Source: Spirochaetota bacterium | GTDB lineage: Bacteria; Spirochaetota; JAGLSM01 | Direction: 5' to 3' | NCBI GenBank assembly: GCA_023135745.1 | Contig: JAGLSM010000019.1 | Location: 1 to 12,045 of the forward strand | DNA: 12,045 bases | Shown: piece by piece, positions 1-6,774 of the stretch | Layout of the letters: the number at the start of each line of letters is the position of its first letter | Numbering within the stretch: the stretch's first letter is position 1 | Translations under genes and position numbers: made by a program | The notes under the pieces: generated by a model | Seen by the model: the letters and a program-made list of their open reading frames with translations, nothing else | Databases searched by the model: none | What the model was told of the DNA's origin: nothing

Positions 1-375
1 TTCTGTTTTAGTGACAGTCCATTGACTAACAGAATAATCAAAAGTAATTTTATGAATCCGAAAACCAACCTCCAAGTGAATATCCCAGAAATGGTCAAAT
101 AATGAGAATCCACCATCTATATAACTTGCAAAATACTTTGTTCCATATTCAATTCCGCCATTAAATTTTAAGCCAAGCAATATAGCAATAGGCGATTCTG
201 ATCCATAAGCCCAACCAGCATAAAATAATGGCGAAATCTTCAATTCGCTTTCCTTGAGCACAATTTTGTTATCAATAGATTCCTTCTTTTCATTGGAGAA
301 TGCTTTCTGAAAAGAAACCACAAGAATCATAAAAGAAATCATTAAGACTTTTGAAGTGTTAAATAATTATCTCAT
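1..375 (-). pseudogene. 5' part of a secreted beta-rich (outer-membrane-barrel-like) protein with TAA at codon 3; runs off left edge
   Basis: Read on the minus strand, a good ribosome binding site (AAGGAG, 387-382) lies 6 nt before an ATG at 375-373. The next codons are AGA and TAA (369-367); after that the frame stays open to position 1. Translation across the stop gives a plausible signal peptide: a short n-region with a lysine, a hydrophobic stretch (ISFMILVVSF), then KAFS before a possible cleavage site. The mature part has aromatic residues and glycines in short alternating stretches (LFYAGWAYG, LLGLKFNGGIEYG, FDHFWDIHLEVGFRIHKI), as in outer-membrane beta-barrels. The protein family was not recognised. 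Restart at the in-frame ATG 342-340 would give a product with the hydrophobic core but no charged n-region and no Shine-Dalgarno. It could be a nonsense mutant, a gene with a two-codon leader, or a sequence error. The 3' end is not in the window. Confidence 0.55.
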
Positions 376-402
376 TAGAAACTCCTTGGATTAATTATTC
401 TT

Positions 403-431
403 ATATTAATATACCCCTGTTTCTTCGTCAA
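403..431 (-). promoter_or_regulatory. Candidate sigma70-type promoter for the leftward gene
   Basis: On the minus strand, TTGACG (431-426, five of six matches to the -35 consensus) is followed by a 17-nt spacer and TAATAT (408-403, four of six). The ribosome binding site AAGGAG at 387-382 and the ATG at 375 follow in proper order. This supports 375 as the original start of the leftward gene. It was identified by eye only. Confidence 0.45.
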
Positions 432-484
432 GGATTTGTAAAGAGGATAGAACGGTCGGCTGTAAACACTTCCGCATGAGGTGA

Positions 485-515
485 CCCTTCCCTGCGAAAG
501 CGAATTAGGGAAGGG
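485..515. repeat. GC-rich perfect inverted repeat (hairpin) in AT-rich intergenic DNA
   Basis: CCCTTCCCT (485-493) and AGGGAAGGG (507-515) are perfect 9-bp inverted arms around a 13-nt loop. The patch of about 80 bp around them (roughly 451-530) is clearly richer in G and C than the surrounding spacer. It lies between divergent genes, so it is not an obvious terminator for either. Its look resembles small interspersed palindromic elements of bacterial spacers, but no second copy is present in this window. Confidence 0.5.
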
Positions 516-589
516 ATCGGGTTAGGTTGCAATGAGATAACTATCCTGATAGGATAAATTTCTTATGAAAATGTGCAAGAAAAAACAAA

Positions 590-618
590 GTGACAAACGT
601 GAATTAACCAAGTATTAT
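590..618 (+). promoter_or_regulatory. Candidate sigma70-type promoter for the polysaccharide operon
   Basis: GTGACA (590-595, five of six to TTGACA), exactly 17 nt of spacer, then TATTAT (613-618, five of six to TATAAT). Transcription would start near 625, giving a leader of about 30 nt before the ATG at 657. This is the best promoter-like pair upstream of the first glycosyltransferase gene. Confidence 0.45.
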
Positions 619-656
619 TTTAATCTGTTCTTTAAATCATAATAAAATGAGATGAA

Positions 657-1775
657 ATGAAAGTATTAAAAATTTGGCATGGCGCTGTTAATGACTGGTA
701 CCGTGATAAAATCAGAGTTTTAAATAATATAGATGGTTTGTATATGGGTTTACTTATTCCGCCCCAGTGGACAGAAGGCGGATATCTAAATCATTTTGAA
801 GTTAAAGAAAATGATTCATTCCCTATTTATGTAGGCAAAATTAGAAACCGGGAATTGATCCACAGATATTTCTTCTATACCGGCATAGTCAGCGCGTTAA
901 GAAAATTTAAACCTGATATTATCGACCTGGAAGAAGAACCATACTCCTATGTCGCATGGCAGACACTCCAACTAAAAAAGATATTCGCCCGGAAAGCAAA
1001 AATCCTTTTTAATTCCGGCAACACCGTAAATCACAAGATGAACTGGGAATATAATTTCTTTAGAAACCAGATATATAAAAACTGTCCTGCTGCATTTGCC
1101 AGAGGAAAAGGAGTTCAAAAATACCTGGAGGAAACAGGCTATAATGGTAAAATATTCATAACCGGAAACGGTATTTCTCTGGAAAGATTTAAGCCGGCAA
1201 AAAATAAATTATTCATTCCTGATCAAACTCTTAGAATTATTTTTATCGGACGTCTTGTTGAACCAAAAGGAATTCAATATTTATTAGAAGCTTTATCACA
1301 AATTAAAAAAGATTGGAAATTGACTGTTATAGGCCAAGGCCCTTATAAAACAGAACTTAAAAAAATTATTAAAAAATATGATTTAAATAATAAAGTGAAA
1401 TTCAAAGGGAACATAACGATGGAAAAAATTCCGAATGCTTTCCTGAATTCAGATTTACTTGTTTTACCTTCATATAAGACTCGAAACTGGAGCGAAGTTT
1501 TCGGAAGAGTCATTATTGAAGCAAATGCCTGCGGAGTACCTGCTATTGCATCTAAAAGCGGAGGAATGCCTCAAGTTCTAAATAACAAAGACTGCCTTTT
1601 CCCTGAGAAAGACAGTAAGGCAATCACTGCACTTATTAATAAAATAGGATGGAATAAACGAATTTTATCTGACCTTTCAAAAAAAGCATTAGAAAACGCA
1701 AAACGTTATTCATGGGAAAAATTGGCAGAAGGCTATCATAAGGCATATAAATACTTATATGAAAAGGTGCTGTAA
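657..1775 (+). CDS. GT4-family glycosyltransferase (GT-B fold)
   Basis: Retaining glycosyltransferase that probably moves a sugar from a nucleotide-sugar onto a lipid-linked or growing glycan at the cytoplasmic face of the membrane. The N-terminal acceptor half covers about residues 1-165. The C-terminal Glycos_transf_1 domain, about 190-350, is clear: hinge GNGISLERF (170-178), IFIGRLVEPKG with R199 and K204 (donor phosphate-binding pair in this family), VIGQGP (224-229), and EVFGRVIIE, the E-x7-E motif with E280 and E288, followed by SGG (301-303). The length of 372 residues is normal for GT4. It has no signal peptide or membrane segment. It is the first gene of a plus-strand operon, and the next ATG begins 6 nt after its stop. 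The Shine-Dalgarno is weak (GAGATGAA just before the ATG). Sugar specificity cannot be read from the sequence. Confidence 0.93.
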   Translation: MKVLKIWHGAVNDWYRDKIRVLNNIDGLYMGLLIPPQWTEGGYLNHFEVKENDSFPIYVGKIRNRELIHRYFFYTGIVSALRKFKPDIIDLEEEPYSYVAWQTLQLKKIFARKAKILFNSGNTVNHKMNWEYNFFRNQIYKNCPAAFARGKGVQKYLEETGYNGKIFITGNGISLERFKPAKNKLFIPDQTLRIIFIGRLVEPKGIQYLLEALSQIKKDWKLTVIGQGPYKTELKKIIKKYDLNNKVKFKGNITMEKIPNAFLNSDLLVLPSYKTRNWSEVFGRVIIEANACGVPAIASKSGGMPQVLNNKDCLFPEKDSKAITALINKIGWNKRILSDLSKKALENAKRYSWEKLAEGYHKAYKYLYEKVL

Positions 1776-1781
1776 TATTAA

Positions 1782-3467
1782 ATGAATCTAAAATTAAAAA
1801 TAACCGTATTTTTCAAAAAATCATCTCCATGGATTCTCTATTCAGGAGATTTCTCCGATTTTGATTCTATTTCTAAAAATCAAAATTTTCTTTCTTTTTC
1901 ATTAAATAAAACAAACAGAAAAGATTTTGTTGAAATAAATATCCTCACTGAAGCTTTTAAAAAAAAGTCATATTTTATATCAGTAGAATTTTTTTCAGAA
2001 GAAAAATCAAACCTATTCTCATGTTTAGGTAAAGAAGTTATACAAAAAAGTTATCATCAACAATCACGGGATGGGCAGACCTTTCCCTCAGGTTTTTTTA
2101 TGGATAAAGACTCAAGTATTGGAATAATGTATGCTCCACCTTTTTTATGTGAGAATAAAACTTTCCAAAATTTTATTCCACAAGAAAATAAAATTGAATT
2201 TTCAAACGGAAAGATTGGCAAAAAAAGTATATTTCAAAAATTGCAAAAAAATGAAAAACAAAAACTTGATATTATCATAATCTCCAAAAACAAGAAAGTT
2301 GATTACCTTCAATTTTATTTTTCTTTATTAAAAACCACTACAAAAAAATATGCTGACACCAATATCCTTCCTGTCGCAGAGAATATAGGAAGCTTAATAT
2401 TCCCTCTTAATTATATACTGTGTAGAAAAAACTGGAGAAAAGAAAGCAAGTATCTGATTATCCCCGGCATAAATTATTCAAACAAACAATACCTTCGTGA
2501 CGCATTTCATCAAAGCACTGTTTTGCCATCAGACATGCAGCATTCCACATACAATGCGATTTACCCGGAAAGAATATTTTATGCTGAGAATCCATTTTTA
2601 TTCTTAATTTGGAGCTACCGCATCTATAAAAATGGCGGAGATATTTCAAAAAGATTAATTACAAAAACTCTAAAATTTATTCTGAAAAATACTAAAAAAG
2701 GATGGTATATTCCACCACAGTACCAAAGCGGTAAAAATCTCGGATGGAAATCATGGTTTGATACATTTTATTTTGATAATGATGATTCACCTGCTTATAC
2801 ACAGTCTCTCTTTATTCCTGCTTTAAATTCTCTAAGTAAAATGGGGTTTGATTATCCTCAAGGTTTAAAAGATGAAGTCCAGATGTCCTATGATAGTCTC
2901 TATGATAAAGAAAATAAATATATTAGATTAAGCAGAAAGCTTCAATATTTATCGGTTGATGTAACAGTGGGAGATTTAATCAACTATATCTATTTTGGCG
3001 AATCTATAATTCCTGATCAAAATGTACAAAACCATTTAGATAAATTAAAAAATGCTGCTACTCCATATGGATATAAAAACATTTCAGATTTAGATGGCAA
3101 CTATCTTAAATTTGAAGATTATGGACATAATAATCCCTATCCTGAAAAGTATGGTATTGGCAAATATCAATACGGCGGCAGCTGGTTTTTATACGATATG
3201 ATGATGCTCCTTAATTGTTTGACACATAGAATTGATACTTCAAAAGAATTAATTGATAGAGTAAATATTGAAATCAAGCAGCATTTCTCGCTACATGAAT
3301 GTCTTAGTACAATTGATGGTAAACCTGAAAAATCAGAACAAGGATGGGATTCAAGTCCATTTATATTCTGGAATATATTAAAAAAGAAATACAGCATTCA
3401 TTCTAAATATGACTTAACTTTAGAAGTAGATAAAATTATTAACAATAGGGTTTTTTATGAAAAATAG
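1782..3467 (+). CDS. Cytoplasmic six-hairpin (alpha/alpha) glycosidase-like protein of unknown function
   Basis: No close family was recognised. The C-terminal half (about residues 200-540) has features of (alpha/alpha)6-barrel carbohydrate-active enzymes: a helical repeat rhythm, AENPFLFLIWSYRIYKNGGD (268-287), an acidic aromatic stretch DTFYFDNDDSP (327-337), YQYGGSWFLYD (462-472) where such enzymes often carry Y-x-N-G-x-W, and a final STIDGKPEKSEQGWDSSPF (509-527), which recalls the closing helix hairpin of amylo-1,6-glucosidase and invertase-like proteins. The N-terminal 190 residues look beta-rich, as in the sandwich domains that often precede such barrels. There is no signal peptide, so it should be cytoplasmic, which is unusual for a polysaccharide-degrading enzyme. 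It lies 6 nt behind a GT4 gene, and its last 11 nt overlap the next reading frame. It may trim or modify a glycan intermediate, or be a non-catalytic or lyase or epimerase relative. The fold call is moderate and the function is open. Confidence 0.6.
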   Translation: MNLKLKITVFFKKSSPWILYSGDFSDFDSISKNQNFLSFSLNKTNRKDFVEINILTEAFKKKSYFISVEFFSEEKSNLFSCLGKEVIQKSYHQQSRDGQTFPSGFFMDKDSSIGIMYAPPFLCENKTFQNFIPQENKIEFSNGKIGKKSIFQKLQKNEKQKLDIIIISKNKKVDYLQFYFSLLKTTTKKYADTNILPVAENIGSLIFPLNYILCRKNWRKESKYLIIPGINYSNKQYLRDAFHQSTVLPSDMQHSTYNAIYPERIFYAENPFLFLIWSYRIYKNGGDISKRLITKTLKFILKNTKKGWYIPPQYQSGKNLGWKSWFDTFYFDNDDSPAYTQSLFIPALNSLSKMGFDYPQGLKDEVQMSYDSLYDKENKYIRLSRKLQYLSVDVTVGDLINYIYFGESIIPDQNVQNHLDKLKNAATPYGYKNISDLDGNYLKFEDYGHNNPYPEKYGIGKYQYGGSWFLYDMMMLLNCLTHRIDTSKELIDRVNIEIKQHFSLHECLSTIDGKPEKSEQGWDSSPFIFWNILKKKYSIHSKYDLTLEVDKIINNRVFYEK

Positions 3468-3863
3468 TATAATTTTCCTAACAAATTCTCAAGCATATGG
3501 AGGAGTGGAAAAATATGTAGAAATACTCATAAACTCAATCCATGACAGAAAAATTTTCCTTTTATCTCCAAATAAAATGCTTAAGAAAAATATTAAAAAT
3601 AAAAACTGCAATATAATTGATTTTAGTATTGGACCCAAACTATCGCCGGGTAATTTCTGGAGCAATTTAAAAAAGAACAGATACTTGCCACCAGAGCTGC
3701 AAAAAGAGCGGGGTTTGATGTTGTGTGGACTGAACATGGTCCATTATCTACAGAAAAACATTTTAAAAAAATAGCAGGTAATTCATCTTATGAAATATAT
3801 AATAAATTTTTCACAGTAGAAAAAATAGTTAACTCAACACTTGAAGTTTTTTCTACTAATTAG
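3457..3863 (+). pseudogene. Broken GT4 glycosyltransferase: N-terminal domain only, with -1 frameshift
   Basis: Starts at ATG 3457 with a good ribosome binding site (AGGG, 3447-3450), overlapping the preceding gene by 11 nt. The start (FLTNSQAYGGVEKYVEILI) is a typical GT4 N-terminus with the GG motif. The frame as written continues to 3774, but after residue 73 its translation no longer looks like a protein of this family. Moving to the -1 frame at 3675 restores a family-like sequence (ATRAAKRAGFDVVWTEHGP, then FFTVEKIVNSTLEVFSTN), ending at TAG 3861-3863. The join lies on A-AAA-AAG (3669-3675), so loss of one A from a run of seven would explain it. Even the joined product is only 135 residues and stops before the hinge. 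The whole donor-binding C-terminal domain is missing and the next gene starts 29 nt later. It is most likely a decayed gene. Confidence 0.75.
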
Positions 3864-3892
3864 ATTTTTATAAATTCAAAGAAGGTTCTAAA

Positions 3893-5068
3893 TTGAAAAT
3901 AGCTGTTGTACAGGGATCATTTAAAGAACTGGGTGGCGCAGAATATCTCATCCTTTGGAAAAGCAGAGAACTTATTTCAAGAGGCCATTCAGTAACTATT
4001 ATTACATGTGATGTAGCAAAGCATGTACTGGATGAATATAAAGAAATAAATTTTAAAATAACTAACATTGGATTTACAAAAAATAAGTTGGTATGGTTTT
4101 TAAGTATATTTAAAATCAGTAAATGGATTAAAAACTTCGATATAGTCAATACACATAATCCACCAACCAACTTGATAATCTATTTTACAAAAATATGGAC
4201 CAAACTTTGGAGGAAAAATTTCCCAAAGATTGTCTGGTACTGCCATGAACCCCCTGCAAACTGGTATGGCAGCGGTATAAAAAATGTTGATGATTATATA
4301 AAAAACCATTGGGCCGGATTTAATAGAAGATACTTCTTTTTGAAGTTTGGATATCTGTTAGATAGAATAGCCGTCCAAAAAACAGATTTGATTCTAACAA
4401 ACAGTAAATCCACAAAAAAATTTGTTGATTATTGTTACAAAGAAAAGAAAATAAAATCATATGTCTGTTATCCTGGAGTACCTGAACATAGATTCACCGC
4501 CTCAACAAAAACTTCATTTTCAGGCTATATACTTTCAGTAGGACGTATGATATATCATAAAGGTTATGATAAACTTATAAAAGCTCTTGTATACCTTAAA
4601 GAAAAAAATGAAAAGATAGTTGTCAAAGTAGTCGGTTCAGGAAATGAACTGGAAAAGATCAAGAAAATGGCCAAGGAACATAAGGTAAATAATTACATCA
4701 AATTCTTAGGATATGTTTCTGACAAAGAATTAACAAAATTGTATAGAAACTCAAACCTTGTAATATTGCTTTCCATGGATGAACCATTTGGTTTAGTCAT
4801 AATGGAAGCAATGCTTAACAAAAAGGTATTTATAGCCCATAATTCTGGGGGGCCTTCTGAAGTAATTACTGACAAAGAAAACGGGCTACTCTTAAAAAAT
4901 TTGGAACCAAAAACCATTGGAGATACTATAGTAAAGTATTACAAAAGCAAACCACAACTTTCAAGAATCGGAAAAACAGCATATAAATATTCCATAAAAT
5001 CTTTTACTATAAAGTATTTTGTTGATAGATTTCTATCTTTATTAAATAAAAAATGTAAGGTTAAATAA
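3893..5068 (+). CDS. GT4-family glycosyltransferase, TTG start
   Basis: A complete two-domain GT-B enzyme of 391 residues, expected to add a sugar to a surface-glycan intermediate in the cytoplasm. The N-terminal domain opens with MKIAVVQGSF and GGAE (14-17), followed by THNPPTN (87-93) and CHEPPANW (118-125). The C-terminal domain has SVGRMIYHKG with R218 and K223, VVGSG (246-250), and the E-x7-E motif EPFGLVIME (E297, E305) followed by NSGGPSE (317-323). The start is TTG at 3893: AAGAAGG ending at 3885 is placed 7 nt upstream, and the sequence from there matches the family N-terminus. It follows the broken GT4 gene and abuts the next gene with no spacer (TAA directly followed by ATG). It contains a short aromatic and basic segment, 95-110, that may rest on the membrane. 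Donor and acceptor are unknown. Confidence 0.92.
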   Translation: MKIAVVQGSFKELGGAEYLILWKSRELISRGHSVTIITCDVAKHVLDEYKEINFKITNIGFTKNKLVWFLSIFKISKWIKNFDIVNTHNPPTNLIIYFTKIWTKLWRKNFPKIVWYCHEPPANWYGSGIKNVDDYIKNHWAGFNRRYFFLKFGYLLDRIAVQKTDLILTNSKSTKKFVDYCYKEKKIKSYVCYPGVPEHRFTASTKTSFSGYILSVGRMIYHKGYDKLIKALVYLKEKNEKIVVKVVGSGNELEKIKKMAKEHKVNNYIKFLGYVSDKELTKLYRNSNLVILLSMDEPFGLVIMEAMLNKKVFIAHNSGGPSEVITDKENGLLLKNLEPKTIGDTIVKYYKSKPQLSRIGKTAYKYSIKSFTIKYFVDRFLSLLNKKCKVK

Positions 5069-5722
5069 ATGAAAAAAATAATAAATAAAGTAAAAAAAAA
5101 TCTGATAGTCTTAGGCAAATTCTTACCAATCCCCATCTTTTATTCATTTATTATGACTAAAAAAGAAAGATCTCTGTTTGACAAAAAAATAAAAAAATCG
5201 AAATTTTATCTTGAATTTGGAATGGGTGGAAGTACAATCCGCGCATTACATAAATCAAAAGCTAAAATATACTCTATAGATTCAAGTAAAGACTGGATTA
5301 GTTACATGAGAGAATATCCACTAATAAGAAAAATGGAACAAAAGAGATTATTTTTATTTTATGTAAACATAGGCTCTACAAAAGAATGGGGTTTTCCAGC
5401 TGGAAATAAGAATAAAAAAATATTCCCTAATTATTCAACAAATATCTTCAATACAATAGAAAAAAAATGTATTGATACAGTTCTTATTGATGGGCGTTTT
5501 AGAGTAGCTTGTACTTTAAAAACAATTCTAGAGTGTTATTCAAATACTAATCTTCAAATATTAATTCATGATTTTTGGAACAGAAAACAGTACCATATTG
5601 TACTTAAATACCTTTCTGAAATAGAGAGTTCTGATACACTTGGTGTTTTTGTAATCAAAAAAGATATCAACTTAGATTTAGTGAAAAAAGATTATAATAA
5701 TTATAAATATATCCACGATTGA
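5069..5722 (+). CDS. SAM-methyltransferase-like protein of a polysaccharide cluster
   Basis: A 217-residue cytoplasmic protein with a class I (Rossmann) methyltransferase pattern. YLEFGMGGST (47-56) sits at the motif I position. IYSIDSS (67-73) is the second strand with an acid (D71). DTVLIDGRFRVAC (136-148) is the fourth strand and following helix, and LIHDFW (165-170) the fifth. The DGRFRVAC and HDFW/Y pair is recalled from uncharacterised methyltransferase-like proteins near surface-polysaccharide genes, without a proven reaction. The glycine-rich motif is not the classic GxGxG, so SAM binding is inferred. The ATG follows the previous stop with no gap, and TAAGG (5056-5060) gives a Shine-Dalgarno. 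It is the last gene of the operon, facing a convergent operon 50 nt further on. A possible role is O-methylation of a glycan or of its terminal sugar. Confidence 0.6.
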   Translation: MKKIINKVKKNLIVLGKFLPIPIFYSFIMTKKERSLFDKKIKKSKFYLEFGMGGSTIRALHKSKAKIYSIDSSKDWISYMREYPLIRKMEQKRLFLFYVNIGSTKEWGFPAGNKNKKIFPNYSTNIFNTIEKKCIDTVLIDGRFRVACTLKTILECYSNTNLQILIHDFWNRKQYHIVLKYLSEIESSDTLGVFVIKKDINLDLVKKDYNNYKYIHD

Positions 5723-5772
5723 TATGCTTTAAAATAGTTTATATTCATTTAAGCTATTATTATTCCCACTCT

Positions 5773-6771
5773 CTAAACAAAATTATGAAGAACCGTAGAT
5801 AAATGAGACAACCTGAATCCGCATTTTGATATAACGTTAATCAATGCCCAGTCATCCATAGATGCCCATATCTCCATAAAGTGATAGTCCTTTGTACTGT
5901 GTATAAACTCGGAAAGCATCTGTGTAGCGATACCCTGACCTCTATGTTTTTTATGGACTACAAGATCATTAATTCTGTAAATTTTTGTCTTTTCACTGCC
6001 GGAATTAAAAAATTCCTGTATGACCGTTTCTTCTTCGTATGTCAGAAAACTTACAATCTTGTTATAAAACGTTCCTGAAACCCTGGCAATCATGGTTCCA
6101 AGATGGCCCTTTTTTATTCCGTTTTCGATAGAAGAATAGACATCCTGCCTGAGTTTAACAAGTCCTCTTTTTTGTATTTTATTCTCCTTGAAAAAGGAAA
6201 TAGGTCTCTCGCAGAATCTCACAAGCTTTTCAACACCCTTCTCTCCTGAATAGTTTTGTACATCCGCCCTTACAGGATATTTTGGTTTTCTGAACTTTGG
6301 ATAGAACCTGTATGTTCCCCAAATCATCCTTGTACTGAAGCCTGCTTTTTGATAAATACTCAAGGCTGAAAGGTTGTTGCTGTCAGTACCAACTGTGGTT
6401 AGTCTCACATCCTTTAACTTTAAACCCGACATCGCGTTATTAAGAAGCTCGCCTCCGAGTCCTTTACCCTGATACTCATCACCAACACATAGAAGCATTA
6501 TACTTGCTGTTTTAAAACCAAAAAAATCTGATAGCTTTTTGTCAAAACCAAAAATTATATAACCTGCAGGTTTTCCTTTTATCCTTGCAACCAGACAGCT
6601 GCTTGAACTCTCAGTAAATGCTTTTTTTGCCAATGTCTCAAAATACACCTCACCCTTTAGAAGGCTCGGTAAATGAGCATCCACATTGAATGAATTAAGC
6701 TGAAAGGAACTACGAGTAATTTCTTTCAGCGGATAATAATCGTCACTTTTAAATGAAGTAATATCTATCAT
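5773..6771 (-). CDS. GNAT acetyltransferase with two GNAT-type domains
   Basis: A 332-residue protein with two Gcn5-related N-acetyltransferase units. Unit 1 (about 1-160) has motif A, LLCVGDEYQGKGLGGELL (93-110), with the acetyl-CoA pyrophosphate loop Q101-GKGLG, and motif B, DSNNLSALSIYQKAGF (130-145). Unit 2 (about 165-332) has the strand LVVHKKHRGQGIAT (270-283) with loop HRGQGIA, then NVISKCGF (312-319), where the usual A-x-x-x-Y-x-x-x-G-F pattern is degenerate. The first unit therefore looks catalytic and the second may be weakened or substrate-binding. Tandem-GNAT proteins acetylate small amines, amino sugars, antibiotics or thiols, and the substrate here cannot be told. It is the second gene of a minus-strand operon, with its ATG 3 nt after the stop of the GGDEF-like gene. 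No membrane segment or signal peptide is present. Confidence 0.85.
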   Translation of the reverse strand: MIDITSFKSDDYYPLKEITRSSFQLNSFNVDAHLPSLLKGEVYFETLAKKAFTESSSSCLVARIKGKPAGYIIFGFDKKLSDFFGFKTASIMLLCVGDEYQGKGLGGELLNNAMSGLKLKDVRLTTVGTDSNNLSALSIYQKAGFSTRMIWGTYRFYPKFRKPKYPVRADVQNYSGEKGVEKLVRFCERPISFFKENKIQKRGLVKLRQDVYSSIENGIKKGHLGTMIARVSGTFYNKIVSFLTYEEETVIQEFFNSGSEKTKIYRINDLVVHKKHRGQGIATQMLSEFIHSTKDYHFMEIWASMDDWALINVISKCGFRLSHLSTVLHNFV

Positions 6772-6774
6772 ATC

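Noticed and set aside
542-556. Small palindrome TATCCT-GAT-AGGATA before the operon promoter
   Set aside because: Six base pairs with a 3-nt loop are common by chance; there is no second copy and no known operator match.
565-642. 25-codon lysine-rich open frame (starts MKMCKKKQSDK) just before the first glycosyltransferase gene
   Set aside because: It has only a distant AGGA upstream, and it contains the best promoter candidate for the operon. In AT-rich DNA such short lysine-rich frames are expected by chance.
3675-3774. Zero-frame tail of the broken GT4 gene as a genuine short protein end
   Set aside because: The residues after position 73 show no glycosyltransferase features, while the -1 frame over the same DNA clearly does.
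5726-5760. Imperfect AT-rich hairpin (GCTTTAAA with TTTAAGC) between the convergent operons as a bidirectional terminator
   Set aside because: The stem has only seven pairs with a bulge and a 14-nt loop; there is no clean T-run, so it cannot be told from chance in such AT-rich DNA.
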